Assembly: GCF_019800885.1 (NCBI RefSeq)
Contig: NZ_JAHVKE010000001.1
Location: 496,001 to 560,000 of the forward strand
Reading direction: 5' to 3'
DNA: 64,000 nt
DNA from: Maritalea mobilis
Lineage (GTDB): Bacteria; Pseudomonadota; Alphaproteobacteria; Rhodobacterales; Rhodobacteraceae
Below, piece after piece: positions 26,724 through 35,447 of this stretch. How positions within the stretch are numbered: position 1 is the stretch's first letter; every line of letters begins with the position of its first letter. The notes beneath the pieces were generated by a model, which worked only from the letters and a program-made list of their open reading frames with translations, was not told the origin of the DNA and ran no database searches. The translations under genes and the position numbers were made by a program.

Positions 26724-27875
26724 ATGACTTTGACCGTACTGCCCGAAGACACCTGCCCCGGCTTGACCCTGCCGGGCTGGCTTCCGGTTTCGACGCGTCA
26801 ATACCTCGTCCATGTCGCCGGGGGGCAATCGCTCCGCCGGATCGCCGAAGCCTCCGGCCAAGCCCCCTCGACCGTGTGTCGGCGGGTCCATCGGATCGAG
26901 GCACGGCGCGAGGACCCGTTGCTGGACGAGGCGCTGGATGCGCTCGCCCACCAGGCCACTGCCCGCAGGCAGCCAGACAAGGAAGCACAGGAGCACGAGC
27001 ATATGTCAGCCCATTTCCCGACCCCCGCCACAATGGACGAAGCCACCATCACCCGCGAGGCCCGCCGCATCCTGCGCCGCCTGTGCGAGACGGGCGCGGT
27101 GCTCGCCGTGGCGCACGACATGGACAAGGCGGTGGTCCTGCGCCCCGGCGCGGCCCCCGGCGAGCAGACCCGCACCGCCGTGGTGGACCGCCGCGTGGCG
27201 CAGGCCTTTGCCGTGAAGGACTGGATCTCGTGCCTGCGCAAGGGGCGGGTGGCGCGCTACGGGATCACGCGGGCGGGCCGCGCGGCGCTCAAGCGGCTGA
27301 TCGACGAGGATCGCCGCCGCCGCCACGCGGCACAGGGCTTTGCCGAGGCACCGTCGAGCTTTGCCGCGCAGCACGCCACCTTCGGCCCTGTGCCGATCAC
27401 GGGCGAGGATGGCCAGCGCACCGAGATCCGCGTGAACATCGCCGAGTCGCCCCTGGCGGGGCTGGCGCGGCGCAAGGGGCAGGACGGGCAGCCCTTCCTC
27501 ACGCCCGATCTGGTGCAGGCGGGCGAGCGCCTGCGCGAGGATTTCGAGCGCGCCCAAATGGGCCCGCGCGTCGGCCAGAACTGGGACAGGTTCCTGACCG
27601 CCGGGGCCGATCGCGGCGGGTTTCTCAACGATAGCGGCATCGGCGAGGGGCCGCGCGCCGCGCGCCAACGGGTGTCCGACGCGCTGGATGATCTCGGGCC
27701 GGGGCTGGCCGACGTGGTGACGCGGGTCTGCTGTTTCTGCGAGGGGCTGGAGCAGGCCGAGAAGCGCCTCGGCTGGTCGGCACGCTCGGGCAAGATCGTG
27801 CTGAAGATCGGCTTGCAACGCCTGCTACGCCATTACGAGATGCGCTACGGCTTCGTGCCCGCCCTGCGCATGTGA
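26724..27875 (+). CDS. HTH and DUF6456-domain protein
   Basis: A 383-residue protein. The N-terminal helix-turn-helix (LRRIAEASGQAPSTVCRRVHRIEARR, about 34-59) suggests DNA binding. A middle domain reads like a second winged helix (WISCLRKGRVARYGITRAGRAALKRLI). The C-terminal domain, with QNWDRFLTAG, LGPGLADVVTRVCCFCEGLEQAEKRLGWS and LKIGLQRLLRHYE, matches my recollection of DUF6456, frequent in Rhodobacterales. The ATG is preceded by GAGGAGGGG. Probably a transcriptional regulator or relic of a replication-type protein; function unproven. Confidence 0.75.
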   Translation: MTLTVLPEDTCPGLTLPGWLPVSTRQYLVHVAGGQSLRRIAEASGQAPSTVCRRVHRIEARREDPLLDEALDALAHQATARRQPDKEAQEHEHMSAHFPTPATMDEATITREARRILRRLCETGAVLAVAHDMDKAVVLRPGAAPGEQTRTAVVDRRVAQAFAVKDWISCLRKGRVARYGITRAGRAALKRLIDEDRRRRHAAQGFAEAPSSFAAQHATFGPVPITGEDGQRTEIRVNIAESPLAGLARRKGQDGQPFLTPDLVQAGERLREDFERAQMGPRVGQNWDRFLTAGADRGGFLNDSGIGEGPRAARQRVSDALDDLGPGLADVVTRVCCFCEGLEQAEKRLGWSARSGKIVLKIGLQRLLRHYEMRYGFVPALRM

Positions 27876-28002
27876 TCGCGGCCGCATGGCCGGGTTTCGC
27901 GACATGCAACCCGGCTGTGCGCCCATGCCCCGTTACAATTGCCTCGAAACGGGTTAGATAGCCCATCAAAGGCGGGCCAACCGGCCCGCGCGGAGGAGAC
28001 CC

Positions 28003-28953
28003 ATGCGCGATCTGAAGATCCCTGACCAGCGCCACCCCGAAAAGGCGCACCGCCCCGACAACGCCCAGCCGAAGAAACCCGACTGGATCCGGGTCAAGGC
28101 GCCCACGGGCGAAGGCTATCGCGAGACGCATCGCATCATGCGCGAGCACAAGCTGGTGACGGTCTGCGAAGAGGCGGGCTGCCCCAATGCCGGCGAATGC
28201 TGGAGCCAGGGCCACGCCACCATGATGATCATGGGCGAGATCTGCACGCGCGGCTGTTCCTTCTGCAATATCGCGACGGGGCGTCCCGATGACCTCGACG
28301 TGTTTGAGCCGGGCCGGGTGGCCGATGCGGTCAAGAAGCTGGGGCTGAACCATGTCGTCGTGACCTCAGTGGACCGTGACGACCTCGAAGACGGCGGGGC
28401 CGAGCATTTCGCCATGACGATCCGCGCCATCCGCAAGCAATCGCCCGGCACGACGATCGAGATCCTGACGCCCGATTTCCTGAAATGCGCCCCCGAGGCG
28501 CTGGAAACGGTCGTGGCAGCGAAACCGGACGTGTTCAACCACAATCTCGAGACCGTGCCCGGCCTCTACCCCGAGGTGCGGCCCGGCGCGCGCTATTTCC
28601 ATTCGCTGCGCTTGCTGCAGCGGGTGAAGGAACTGGACCCGTCGATGTTCACCAAGTCGGGCATCATGGTGGGCTTGGGCGAGGATCGGCAATCGGTTCT
28701 GCAGGTCATGGACGACATGCGTAGCGCCGATATCGACTTCCTGACCATCGGCCAGTACCTGCAACCTACGCCCAAGCACCACGCGGTCGACCGCTTCGTG
28801 CATCCCGACGAATTCGCGTCCTACGAGAAAGCCGCCTATGGCAAGGGCTTCCTCATGGTCTCGGCCACGCCGCTGACACGGTCGAGCTACCACGCGGGCG
28901 ACGATTTCGCCCGCCTGCGCGAGAACCGGATGAAGCGCCTGGGCCTCGTGTAA
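28003..28953 (+). CDS. lipA: Lipoyl synthase
   Basis: This 316-residue radical SAM enzyme inserts two sulfurs into octanoyl-protein to make the lipoyl cofactor of 2-oxoacid dehydrogenases and the glycine cleavage system. Both iron-sulfur clusters are visible: C55-C60-C66 ([12 protein letters not shown]) and C81-C85-C88 (CTRGCSFC). The C-terminal [10 protein letters not shown] contains the conserved serine ligand region. A GGAGGAG site precedes the ATG. Confidence 0.98.
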   Translation: MRDLKIPDQRHPEKAHRPDNAQPKKPDWIRVKAPTGEGYRETHRIMREHKLVTVCEEAGCPNAGECWSQGHATMMIMGEICTRGCSFCNIATGRPDDLDVFEPGRVADAVKKLGLNHVVVTSVDRDDLEDGGAEHFAMTIRAIRKQSPGTTIEILTPDFLKCAPEALETVVAAKPDVFNHNLETVPGLYPEVRPGARYFHSLRLLQRVKELDPSMFTKSGIMVGLGEDRQSVLQVMDDMRSADIDFLTIGQYLQPTPKHHAVDRFVHPDEFASYEKAAYGKGFLMVSATPLTRSSYHAGDDFARLRENRMKRLGLV

Positions 28954-29005
28954 GCGCCGGTTTTCCCCGCTTTCCGGGCATGGATCGGCCCGTTAGGGTT
29001 GGTCC

Positions 29006-30358
29006 ATGTTCCGGCGAGTTTTCCCATACATGGCGCTCTGCCTTGCGCTGAGCGGCCCGGTCCACGGCCAAAGCCTGGAGGATGCGCGCGAGGCGCTGGC
29101 CACGGGCGATGCCGAGGCCGCGCGCGCGCTATTGGCCGAGCTGATGGCGACGGGTGCGCCCGACGCGCTGGCGCTGGCGGGCCTGATGCTGCGCGACGGG
29201 TTGGGCAGCGAGGCCGATCTGCAAGGCGCGATGGCGCTGTTCGAATCGTCCGCCGCGGCCGGGTCTGTCACGGCGCAGGTCGCGCTTGGCCGGATCTACC
29301 ACCACGGCGCGCCGGGTGTGCCCGTCGATCCGCTTGCGGCGCAACGTTATTACGAGGCGGCGATCGAGGCGGGCAGCGTCGCCGCGCGCACCAACCTTGC
29401 CGCGCTGATCGCCTCGGGCGTCTTCGGGCCGCCCAACTGGACCGCGCTGCGGGGCTTGCTGGACACAGCCGCCGAGGAGGGCAGCACGGCGGCGCGGCTG
29501 CACCTCGCCGCGCTGTTGGCGCAGGGGTTGGGGGGAGAGGCCGACCCGTTCCGCGCCCGCGACCTGGCTGAGGCGCTGGTGGACGAGGGCGTGCCGGGCG
29601 CCGCCCGCCTTTTGGCGCAGATGCAGGTGCAGGGCGTGGGCGGCGCCGCCGACCCCGAGGCTGCCCGCGCGCTGCTGCGCGCCGCCTACGAGGCCGGGGA
29701 GGGTGCTGCGGCCACCGATCTTGGCCTTCTGATCCGAGCCGAGGACCCCGAGGCGGCCCTGCGCTGGTTCACCCGCGCCGCCGAGCTTGGCGATGGTTGG
29801 GGCGCGCTGAACCTTGGCCGCCTGCTCTCGGATGGGGAGGCCGCGCCCGACGATGACCTGCCGCGCGCGACCGAGCTTTACCGCCAGGCCCACGCGGCCG
29901 GGATCGCCGAGGGCAGCTATGCGCTGGCCATCCATCTTTGGGACGGGCTGGGTGTCGAGACCGACCTCGAGGCCGCCCGCACGACCATCCGTCTTGCCGC
30001 CGTGCGCGGCAGCGTGGCGGCGATGAATGGCCTGGGCGTGATGCTGGAGACGGGTATCGGCGGCCCGGCCGACCCGCAGGGCGCGCGAGAGGCCTATCGC
30101 GACAGCGCCGAGGCGGGTTACGTGCTGGGCGCGTGGAACCTTGCCGATCTGCTGCTGAGCGTTGCCGCAACGCCCGATGACGCGGCCGAGGGCTATGCCT
30201 GGTGCCTCTGGGCCATAGCGGCGGAAGTGGACGCGACCTTGCGCGCCCGCCACGAGGCGAGTTGCAACGCCCATGCGCAAACCTTGTCCGAGGCCGTCTT
30301 GCGCGCCGCCGAGGCGCGCTTCGCCGAGTTGCCCGACCCTGAAAACGCGATCCGGTAA
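29006..30358 (+). CDS. Secreted Sel1-repeat protein
   Basis: A 450-residue protein with a signal peptide (PYMALCLALSGPVHGQ, cut near residue 22) followed by about ten Sel1-like TPR repeats such as GVPVDPLAAQRYYEAAIEAG and GVETDLEAARTTIRLAAVRG. Repeats of this type act as periplasmic or exported scaffolds. It converges with the cytochrome gene at 30431. Confidence 0.88.
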   Translation: MFRRVFPYMALCLALSGPVHGQSLEDAREALATGDAEAARALLAELMATGAPDALALAGLMLRDGLGSEADLQGAMALFESSAAAGSVTAQVALGRIYHHGAPGVPVDPLAAQRYYEAAIEAGSVAARTNLAALIASGVFGPPNWTALRGLLDTAAEEGSTAARLHLAALLAQGLGGEADPFRARDLAEALVDEGVPGAARLLAQMQVQGVGGAADPEAARALLRAAYEAGEGAAATDLGLLIRAEDPEAALRWFTRAAELGDGWGALNLGRLLSDGEAAPDDDLPRATELYRQAHAAGIAEGSYALAIHLWDGLGVETDLEAARTTIRLAAVRGSVAAMNGLGVMLETGIGGPADPQGAREAYRDSAEAGYVLGAWNLADLLLSVAATPDDAAEGYAWCLWAIAAEVDATLRARHEASCNAHAQTLSEAVLRAAEARFAELPDPENAIR

Positions 30359-30382
30359 GAGCGCGCTCCGGTCCTAGAAAGG

Positions 30383-30403
30383 GCGAGGGTTTTTCACCCG
30401 CGC
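30383..30403. terminator. Hairpin between converging genes
   Basis: GCGAGGGT-TTTTC-ACCCGCGC pairs except for one A:G mismatch, midway between the Sel1-repeat gene and the oppositely directed cytochrome gene. There is no T-run after the stem, so a bidirectional terminator is only moderately supported. Confidence 0.4.
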
Positions 30404-30430
30404 GCAGGCTATGGCGGGGGAGCTTATCGC

Positions 30431-31324
30431 TCAGTTCTGAGCCGGTGGCAGCACCTTGAGATAGGCCGCGATGGCCTGCCTGTCGGCGTCGGGCAGGTTG
30501 GCGAGGTTCAGGATCACGCTGCGCATATGGCCACCCGCGCTGTCGAAGCTGGGGGTGAAGCCGTCGTTGAGATAGGCCGCGATCTCGGTCGTGGACCAGC
30601 GCAATTCATCGGGGGTGAGCGCCGGGATGCGGCCCGTTCCGGTGGGGTTAGGCGCGCCGGTCAGCCACGCGGCGCGATCCGGCCCGCCAAGCGCGTCGCG
30701 CGGCGTGTGGCATTCGCCGCAATGGGCCAGCGCCTCGGCCAGGTAGCGCCCGCGCGCTTCCTCGGCGCTTAGCTCGCCTTGCACGACGTAATCGTCGGAC
30801 AGGTAAAGCAGGTTCCAGCCGCCCACCGCGCGCCGGATGTTGAAGGGGAAGCCCACCTCATGGGCGGGCGATTCGGTGTCGTCCTCGGGCAGGGTTTGCA
30901 GGAAGGCGAAAAGATCCGCGAGGTCCTGACGCTCGGCCAGCCGATAGGCAGGGTAGGGGAAGGCGGGGTAGTAATGCCGCCCCTCGGGGCTGATGCCGTT
31001 CTGCATGGCGGTGACGAACTCGGCCAGGGTCCAGCCGCCTATGCCATGCTCGGGGTCGGGCGAGATATTGGGCGGGTAGAAGGTGCCGAAATCGCTGACC
31101 AGCCCTTCGCCCCCCGACAGGATCAGGCGCTCTTCGCCCTCGGCCTCGGCATCCGCGTGACAGGAGGCGCAGCCCCCGGCCCAGAAGATCGCCTCGCCCG
31201 CGGCGGCGTCCCCGGTCAGGCCCGCGACCTCGGCCTCGGTCACATGGTCCGGGCGGGTCAGGACCCAGAACGCGGCAAGGCCCAACGCCCCGAGCGCGAC
31301 GAGAATGCCGAAAAAGCGGCCCAT
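30431..31324 (-). CDS. Membrane-anchored diheme cytochrome c
   Basis: A 297-residue protein with one N-terminal anchor (FFGILVALGALGLAAFWVL) and two heme-binding motifs, CASCH (52-56) and CGECH (202-206), in two cytochrome c domains. This layout is used by electron-transfer subunits of periplasmic dehydrogenases. No dehydrogenase gene is adjacent. The ATG at 31324 is chosen over a TTG one codon earlier. It follows the cytochrome c' gene in the same direction after a 67-base gap, so the two may share a transcript. Confidence 0.9.
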   Translation of the reverse strand: MGRFFGILVALGALGLAAFWVLTRPDHVTEAEVAGLTGDAAAGEAIFWAGGCASCHADAEAEGEERLILSGGEGLVSDFGTFYPPNISPDPEHGIGGWTLAEFVTAMQNGISPEGRHYYPAFPYPAYRLAERQDLADLFAFLQTLPEDDTESPAHEVGFPFNIRRAVGGWNLLYLSDDYVVQGELSAEEARGRYLAEALAHCGECHTPRDALGGPDRAAWLTGAPNPTGTGRIPALTPDELRWSTTEIAAYLNDGFTPSFDSAGGHMRSVILNLANLPDADRQAIAAYLKVLPPAQN

Positions 31325-31391
31325 CAAACACCTGTCAGATCAGAAAATGACGAAAGGGGCAGGGCCGGTCCGGCCCCGCCCAGGGTCTTGA

Positions 31392-31856
31392 TCACTGCGC
31401 TTCGCGGTAATCGTCGTGGCAGGCGCCACAGGTGCCGCCGACCGGGCCAAGGGCGGCCTGCATCCCTTCCAGCCCGTCGCCCGCGACGGCGGCCAGTGCT
31501 TCGGCGGCGGTGCCGAAATCACCCCATTTCGCGGCGAAATCCTCGGGGTTTTCCCAGATCGCGGGCAGGGCGCGCGTGCCATCGAGGCCGAAACTGTCCG
31601 TCCCCTCGGGCCAATGGAAGGATTGGTTCAGCATCGAGATGGTCAGAAGGTTGGAGGCCGCCGCACTTGCGGCGTCGGCATCGTACTCGGTATTGCCGCG
31701 GGCCATCTGCCCAAGCACGCCGATGTTGAGCGCCATGATGCGGAACTGGCCCTGGCGCGCCTCGACCGGGGCGGGCAGGTCCTGCGCGACGGCGACCGCG
31801 CCGGAAAAGGTGAGCGCTGCGAGGCCGGTGGCAATGATCTTGCTGAAACGGGGCAT
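31392..31856 (-). CDS. Cytochrome c' (class II cytochrome c)
   Basis: A 154-residue periplasmic protein: signal peptide cut after AVAVA (about residue 24), then a four-helix bundle with the heme motif CGACH at 143-147 near the C-terminus, the class II arrangement. Homologues bind nitric oxide or carry electrons. ATG 31856 has AAAGGAGG upstream; the longer frame lacks a signal sequence. Confidence 0.9.
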   Translation of the reverse strand: MPRFSKIIATGLAALTFSGAVAVAQDLPAPVEARQGQFRIMALNIGVLGQMARGNTEYDADAASAAASNLLTISMLNQSFHWPEGTDSFGLDGTRALPAIWENPEDFAAKWGDFGTAAEALAAVAGDGLEGMQAALGPVGGTCGACHDDYREAQ

Positions 31857-31968
31857 TGGGAAACCTCCTTTGAAGCTGGACACTCCCCTGAGGCTAGACG
31901 TCGCAGGCGAGAGGTCAATCAAAGCTTCTGTGTAACGGCGCAGGGGTGTGTGCGCGCGCGGGCAGGGC

Positions 31969-32151
31969 CTAACGCCAGCCCCGCCCGCGAAAGTTCTCGA
32001 CCGTCAACGCCTCGGGCCAGCCCAAAAAATACTCGTAGATCCCAAGCGCCAGGGCCGCGGCGATGACGGACAACACGAGGATGACCCGTTTGGCGGAGGG
32101 CGGGTTGCGGGCCCAGCCCACCGCCCGCAGGAGCCAGTTGAACGGGAACAT
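31969..32151 (-). CDS. Small one-helix membrane protein
   Basis: A 60-residue protein MFPFNWLLRAVGWARNPPSAKR followed by a single helix (VILVLSVIAAALALGIYEYFLGW). Its ATG lies one base after the stop of the porin gene, so it is translationally coupled to it. The NPPSAKRVILVL motif looks conserved among Rhodobacterales as I recall. Function unknown. Confidence 0.65.
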   Translation of the reverse strand: MFPFNWLLRAVGWARNPPSAKRVILVLSVIAAALALGIYEYFLGWPEALTVENFRGRGWR

Positions 32152-32152
32152 C

Positions 32153-33121
32153 TCAGAAGTTGACGCTGGCTTCGAGCCCCCAGAAGGCCGTGTCGTCGAA
32201 GACCGTCGCATGACCGCCAAGGCCAAGGCCGTTCTCCCCGATATATTCGGCACCGACGCGCGCCAGCGTCTCTGACCCGCCGCCGAGGTCCAGCATGGTA
32301 ATGTCGCCGCCCACGCTCAGGCCCGGGATCGCATCCAGCGCGTATTCGGCCCCAAGCTCGAAACTGGTGTTGTCGGCGTCGAAGCCGACGCCGTTCGACA
32401 AGATGCCGTGCACGGTGAACCAGCCATCGTCATAACGCCCGCCCATCCAGAGCCGGTGATCGAGGTCGGTGCCGGTGTCGACGGCGAACTCGGTTCCGGC
32501 AAACAGCTGGACGGTATCGGTGATGTGATAGAGGCCCGACAGCGCGTAGATCTGCCCGTCGCCATCGGTGTCGTAATGCGCGCTGAGACCGGCTTCGATG
32601 GTGCCGTAATCGCCGAAATAGGACAGGCCGAGGGCCGGGTCGCTGCCGTAGGAGATCTGGCGCAACCCGCTGGCTTGCCCTGCCACCTCGACCAGCAGCG
32701 AGGCCTGATCGGCGCCGCCGAAGCGCAGCGACCGCTCCGGCAGGAACAACTCGATGGCCGAGGGCGAGCGGCCTAACTGGATCTCGCCTGCGCCGAAATC
32801 GTAGAACAGGTAGATGTCGTAATAGTCGAGCGTGTCGGTGTCGAACTCGTTGATTGCGAACACGTCGAAGCCAAGGCCGACCCGGCGATCGGGATCGAAA
32901 TGGAAGCGCCCCTCGGCATCAAGGCTGACATAGGCCATGCTGTCGAGCGCGCCGCGATCGTTGGCGGCATAGCCAAGCGCGATGCGACCGTCGAGGTCGA
33001 AAGGGTCGGAATAGCCTTGCGCATGCGCCAGATCGGCGGCGCTGGACAGGGCAAGTGCCGACAGTATGGCTGCGGAGAACGCGAAGGAAGCGCGCGAACG
33101 GGGCGCGAGTGCTCGGGTCAC
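32153..33121 (-). CDS. Porin-like outer-membrane protein
   Basis: A 322-residue protein with a long signal peptide (to about residue 35, DLAHA-QG) followed by alternating strands (FDLDGRIALGYA ... ALDSMAYVSLDAEGRFHF ... WGLEASVNF), ending in phenylalanine as outer-membrane barrels do. Acidic loops are rich in Asp/Gly/Thr. It resembles gram-negative diffusion porins of alphaproteobacteria. It is followed by the coupled 60-residue gene. Confidence 0.8.
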   Translation of the reverse strand: MTRALAPRSRASFAFSAAILSALALSSAADLAHAQGYSDPFDLDGRIALGYAANDRGALDSMAYVSLDAEGRFHFDPDRRVGLGFDVFAINEFDTDTLDYYDIYLFYDFGAGEIQLGRSPSAIELFLPERSLRFGGADQASLLVEVAGQASGLRQISYGSDPALGLSYFGDYGTIEAGLSAHYDTDGDGQIYALSGLYHITDTVQLFAGTEFAVDTGTDLDHRLWMGGRYDDGWFTVHGILSNGVGFDADNTSFELGAEYALDAIPGLSVGGDITMLDLGGGSETLARVGAEYIGENGLGLGGHATVFDDTAFWGLEASVNF

Positions 33122-33277
33122 GGGGATACCTCAATAACTGCTCTGTTGGCCTGGTCGTTAGCCGCCAGGTTTGCGGCGATCTTAACACGAACCCGTAAAG
33201 GCGCGCCATGCACGTCGTCGCGGCAGCCGCGCGGCGACCGCTTGCGTGGCCCGGGTGCAACGCCCTTGGAGAGACGC

Positions 33278-33841
33278 TCAGGCGGTTTCGTTGGCGGGCG
33301 TTTCGGCCAGCATCCGCACCTTGCCGATGAAGGGCAGGTTCCGGTTGCGCTGTGCATAGTCGATGCCGTAGCCGACGACGAATTCGTCGGGAATTTCAAA
33401 GCCGATCCAGTCCGAGCGGATATCGACCTCGCGCCGGGTGGGCTTGTCGAGCAGGGCGATGGTCTTCAGCCGCCGTGGCTCGCGCGATTTGAGCAGGTTC
33501 ACGACATGGTGCAGCGTGTGGCCGGTGTCGACGATATCCTCGACCACCAGAACGTCGCGCCCCGCGATCTCGCCGCGCAGGTCCTTGAGGATGCGCACCT
33601 CACGCGAGCTTTTCATCGCGTTGCCGTAGGAGGACGCTTCGAGGAAATCGACCTCGACCGGCAGGTCGATCTCGCGCACCAGGTCGGCGATGAAAACGAA
33701 GCTGCCGCGCAGCAGGCCAACCACGACCAGCTTCTCGGTGCCGGCGAAGGCTTTCTCGATTTCGCGCGCCAGATCCTCGATCCGGGCGGCGATGGTCTTG
33801 GCCGAGATCATCTGATCGACCGCGTAGTCGGGCTGCGCCAT
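33278..33841 (-). CDS. hpt: Hypoxanthine phosphoribosyltransferase
   Basis: This 187-residue salvage enzyme converts hypoxanthine/guanine and PRPP to nucleotides. The PRPP loop [14 protein letters not shown] and the [13 protein letters not shown] loop are clear, as is the base-binding [19 protein letters not shown]. Length is normal. It is divergent from the ratA-like gene. Confidence 0.95.
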   Translation of the reverse strand: MAQPDYAVDQMISAKTIAARIEDLAREIEKAFAGTEKLVVVGLLRGSFVFIADLVREIDLPVEVDFLEASSYGNAMKSSREVRILKDLRGEIAGRDVLVVEDIVDTGHTLHHVVNLLKSREPRRLKTIALLDKPTRREVDIRSDWIGFEIPDEFVVGYGIDYAQRNRNLPFIGKVRMLAETPANETA

Positions 33842-33931
33842 TTGGTCCCCCGCAGAAAAAGGTTTGAAACCTTGAATTTCCGGCCCGCTTTTAAGACATC
33901 CCTCTCACCGGTGAAAGACGAAAGGCCCGCG

Positions 33932-34390
33932 ATGCCCGCGCATTCAGAGACTCGAACGCTGCCCTATACCGCCCGACAGATGTACGATCTGGTGGCCGAC
34001 GTGGCGCGATACCCCGAGTTCATTCCCTGGATTGCTGCCAGCCGCGTGCGCTCGGTCACGCCCGAGGGCGAGTATGCGGTGATGCTGGCCGACCTGGTGG
34101 TCGGCTTCAAGATGTTCCGCGAGCGATTCCTCAGCCGCGTTACGCTGTGGGAAGAGAAGCAGAAGATCGACACCGAGTATATCGAGGGGCCGTTCCATCA
34201 CCTGCTGTCGACCTGGCAGTTCCGCGATCTGCCCGAAGGCGGCTGCGAGGTGGCCTTCAGCGTCGATTTCGAGTTCAAGAACCGCATCCTGCAAGGGGCG
34301 GCGGGGCTGTTCTTCATGGAGGCGATGCAGCGGATCGTGCGTGCCTTCGAGACGCGGGCCCAAGCGCTCTACGGCACGGGCGTAGCATAA
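33932..34390 (+). CDS. RatA/COQ10-type START-domain protein
   Basis: A 152-residue single-domain protein of the polyketide cyclase/START fold: YTARQMYDLVADVARYPEFIPW at the start and FEFKNRILQGAAGLFF later. In bacteria the same family is annotated as RatA (ribosome-associated) and, in alphaproteobacteria, as a coenzyme Q-binding COQ10 homologue. I favour the COQ10-type role but sequence alone does not decide. The ATG is preceded by AAAGGCCC. Its stop codon lies inside a palindrome. Confidence 0.85.
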   Translation: MPAHSETRTLPYTARQMYDLVADVARYPEFIPWIAASRVRSVTPEGEYAVMLADLVVGFKMFRERFLSRVTLWEEKQKIDTEYIEGPFHHLLSTWQFRDLPEGGCEVAFSVDFEFKNRILQGAAGLFFMEAMQRIVRAFETRAQALYGTGVA

Positions 34391-34409
34391 TTTTCCTTAA
34401 AAATTATGC
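34385..34409. terminator. AT-rich palindrome over the ratA-like stop codon
   Basis: GCATAATTTT-CCTTA-AAAATTATGC, a perfect 10-bp stem containing the stop codon. With a related element in the opposite orientation at 34461-34485 it forms an inverted pair between converging genes. It may act as a bidirectional terminator. Confidence 0.55.
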
Positions 34410-34460
34410 GGCCTCGGTGGCCAGTGTCGCGCCCAAAGGCCGAGCGCGCGATTGACGGCG

Positions 34461-34485
34461 TGCCGCAAGATTTTCAGGAAAATCC
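34461..34485. terminator. AT-rich palindrome over the cinA stop codon
   Basis: GATTTTC-AG-GAAAATC at 34469-34484 contains the cinA stop. On the minus strand the element reads GATTTTCCTGAAAATCTTGCGGC, closely matching AATTTTCCTTAAAAATTATGCGGC at 34389. A repeat family is suspected. Confidence 0.5.
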
Positions 34486-34956
34486 TGCCTCTTCCCCGGC
34501 CGCTCGCAGGAGGAGGGACAGGGCATGCTCCACGGTGCGGCGGCGCACCTCGGTCCGTCCAGGCGCGCCGAACTCGACTGTTTCCGTCATCACCGCGACA
34601 CCCGTGGCGAGGCCGAAACACACGCGCCCCTCCGGCTTGTGGTCCGACCCGCCGGGGCCCGCGATGCCAGTGACAGAGATGGCGACCTGCGCCGCGGACC
34701 GGTCCAACGCGCCGCGCGCCATTTCGGCGGCGACCTCTTCGCTGACCGCGCCGTGGGCGTCGAGCGTGGCCGGCGACACGCCCAGCATGTCGATCTTGGC
34801 GGCGTTGGAATAGGTGACGAAGCCCCGGTCGAAGACGGCGGACGATCCCGGCACCTCGGTGATCGCGCCTGCGATCAGGCCGCCGGTGCAGCTTTCGGCG
34901 GTGGCCATCATCCAGCCGCGCGCCTTCAGCGCCGCGATGACCTCGGCCGCGCTCAT
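34474..34956 (-). CDS. CinA C-terminal domain protein (NMN amidohydrolase-like)
   Basis: A 160-residue protein equal to the CinA C-terminal domain: TAESCTGGLIAG near the start and SVTGIAGPGGSDHKPEGRVCF in the middle. Relatives (PncC) deamidate nicotinamide mononucleotide. It overlaps the pgpA stop as ATGA and is the last gene of an ispDF-pgpA-cinA unit. Confidence 0.92.
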   Translation of the reverse strand: MSAAEVIAALKARGWMMATAESCTGGLIAGAITEVPGSSAVFDRGFVTYSNAAKIDMLGVSPATLDAHGAVSEEVAAEMARGALDRSAAQVAISVTGIAGPGGSDHKPEGRVCFGLATGVAVMTETVEFGAPGRTEVRRRTVEHALSLLLRAAGEEAGFS

Positions 34957-35447
34957 CCCAAGATCATCGGGATATGCGCGATGGCGGCGGCTACCGCGAC
35001 GACGAGCGCCGCCAGCCAGCCCGCGATCACGTCATCGGCCATGACGCCGAACGCCCCCGGCTTGCGGTCGGCCCAGCCCACGGGGCCGGGCTTCCAGATG
35101 TCGAAGGCGCGGAAGGCGACGAATGCGGTGATGACGCCCGGGTAAAGGTCCCAGAAGCCGACGCCCGCGAAGACCGCGCCGTAGGAGACCGGCCAGAGCG
35201 CGATCCACTGGCCCACGACCTCGTCGATCACGATCTCGGACGGGTCCTTGTTCTCGGCCCCGTCGGTTTCGCGCGCCACCGCCCACCACCCCAGCAGGGT
35301 GACGATCAGCGTGGCAGCAAAGAGGGCAACGAAGCCGCCAAGCGCGTGCAGCCCCCAGGCCAGCGGGATCGCGGCCAGGCTGCCCCAGGTGCCGGGGGCG
35401 GGTCTCAGGTAGCCGATATAGGCCAGCGTCGCGATGATGCGGGTCAT
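34953..35447 (-). CDS. pgpA: Phosphatidylglycerophosphatase A
   Basis: A 164-residue integral membrane enzyme that dephosphorylates phosphatidylglycerol phosphate. Motifs: [53 protein letters not shown], all typical of PgpA. ATG 35447 overlaps the ispDF stop as ATGA; the stop overlaps cinA likewise. The longer open frame to 35717 is antisense to nothing functional and not used. Confidence 0.95.
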   Translation of the reverse strand: MTRIIATLAYIGYLRPAPGTWGSLAAIPLAWGLHALGGFVALFAATLIVTLLGWWAVARETDGAENKDPSEIVIDEVVGQWIALWPVSYGAVFAGVGFWDLYPGVITAFVAFRAFDIWKPGPVGWADRKPGAFGVMADDVIAGWLAALVVAVAAAIAHIPMILG

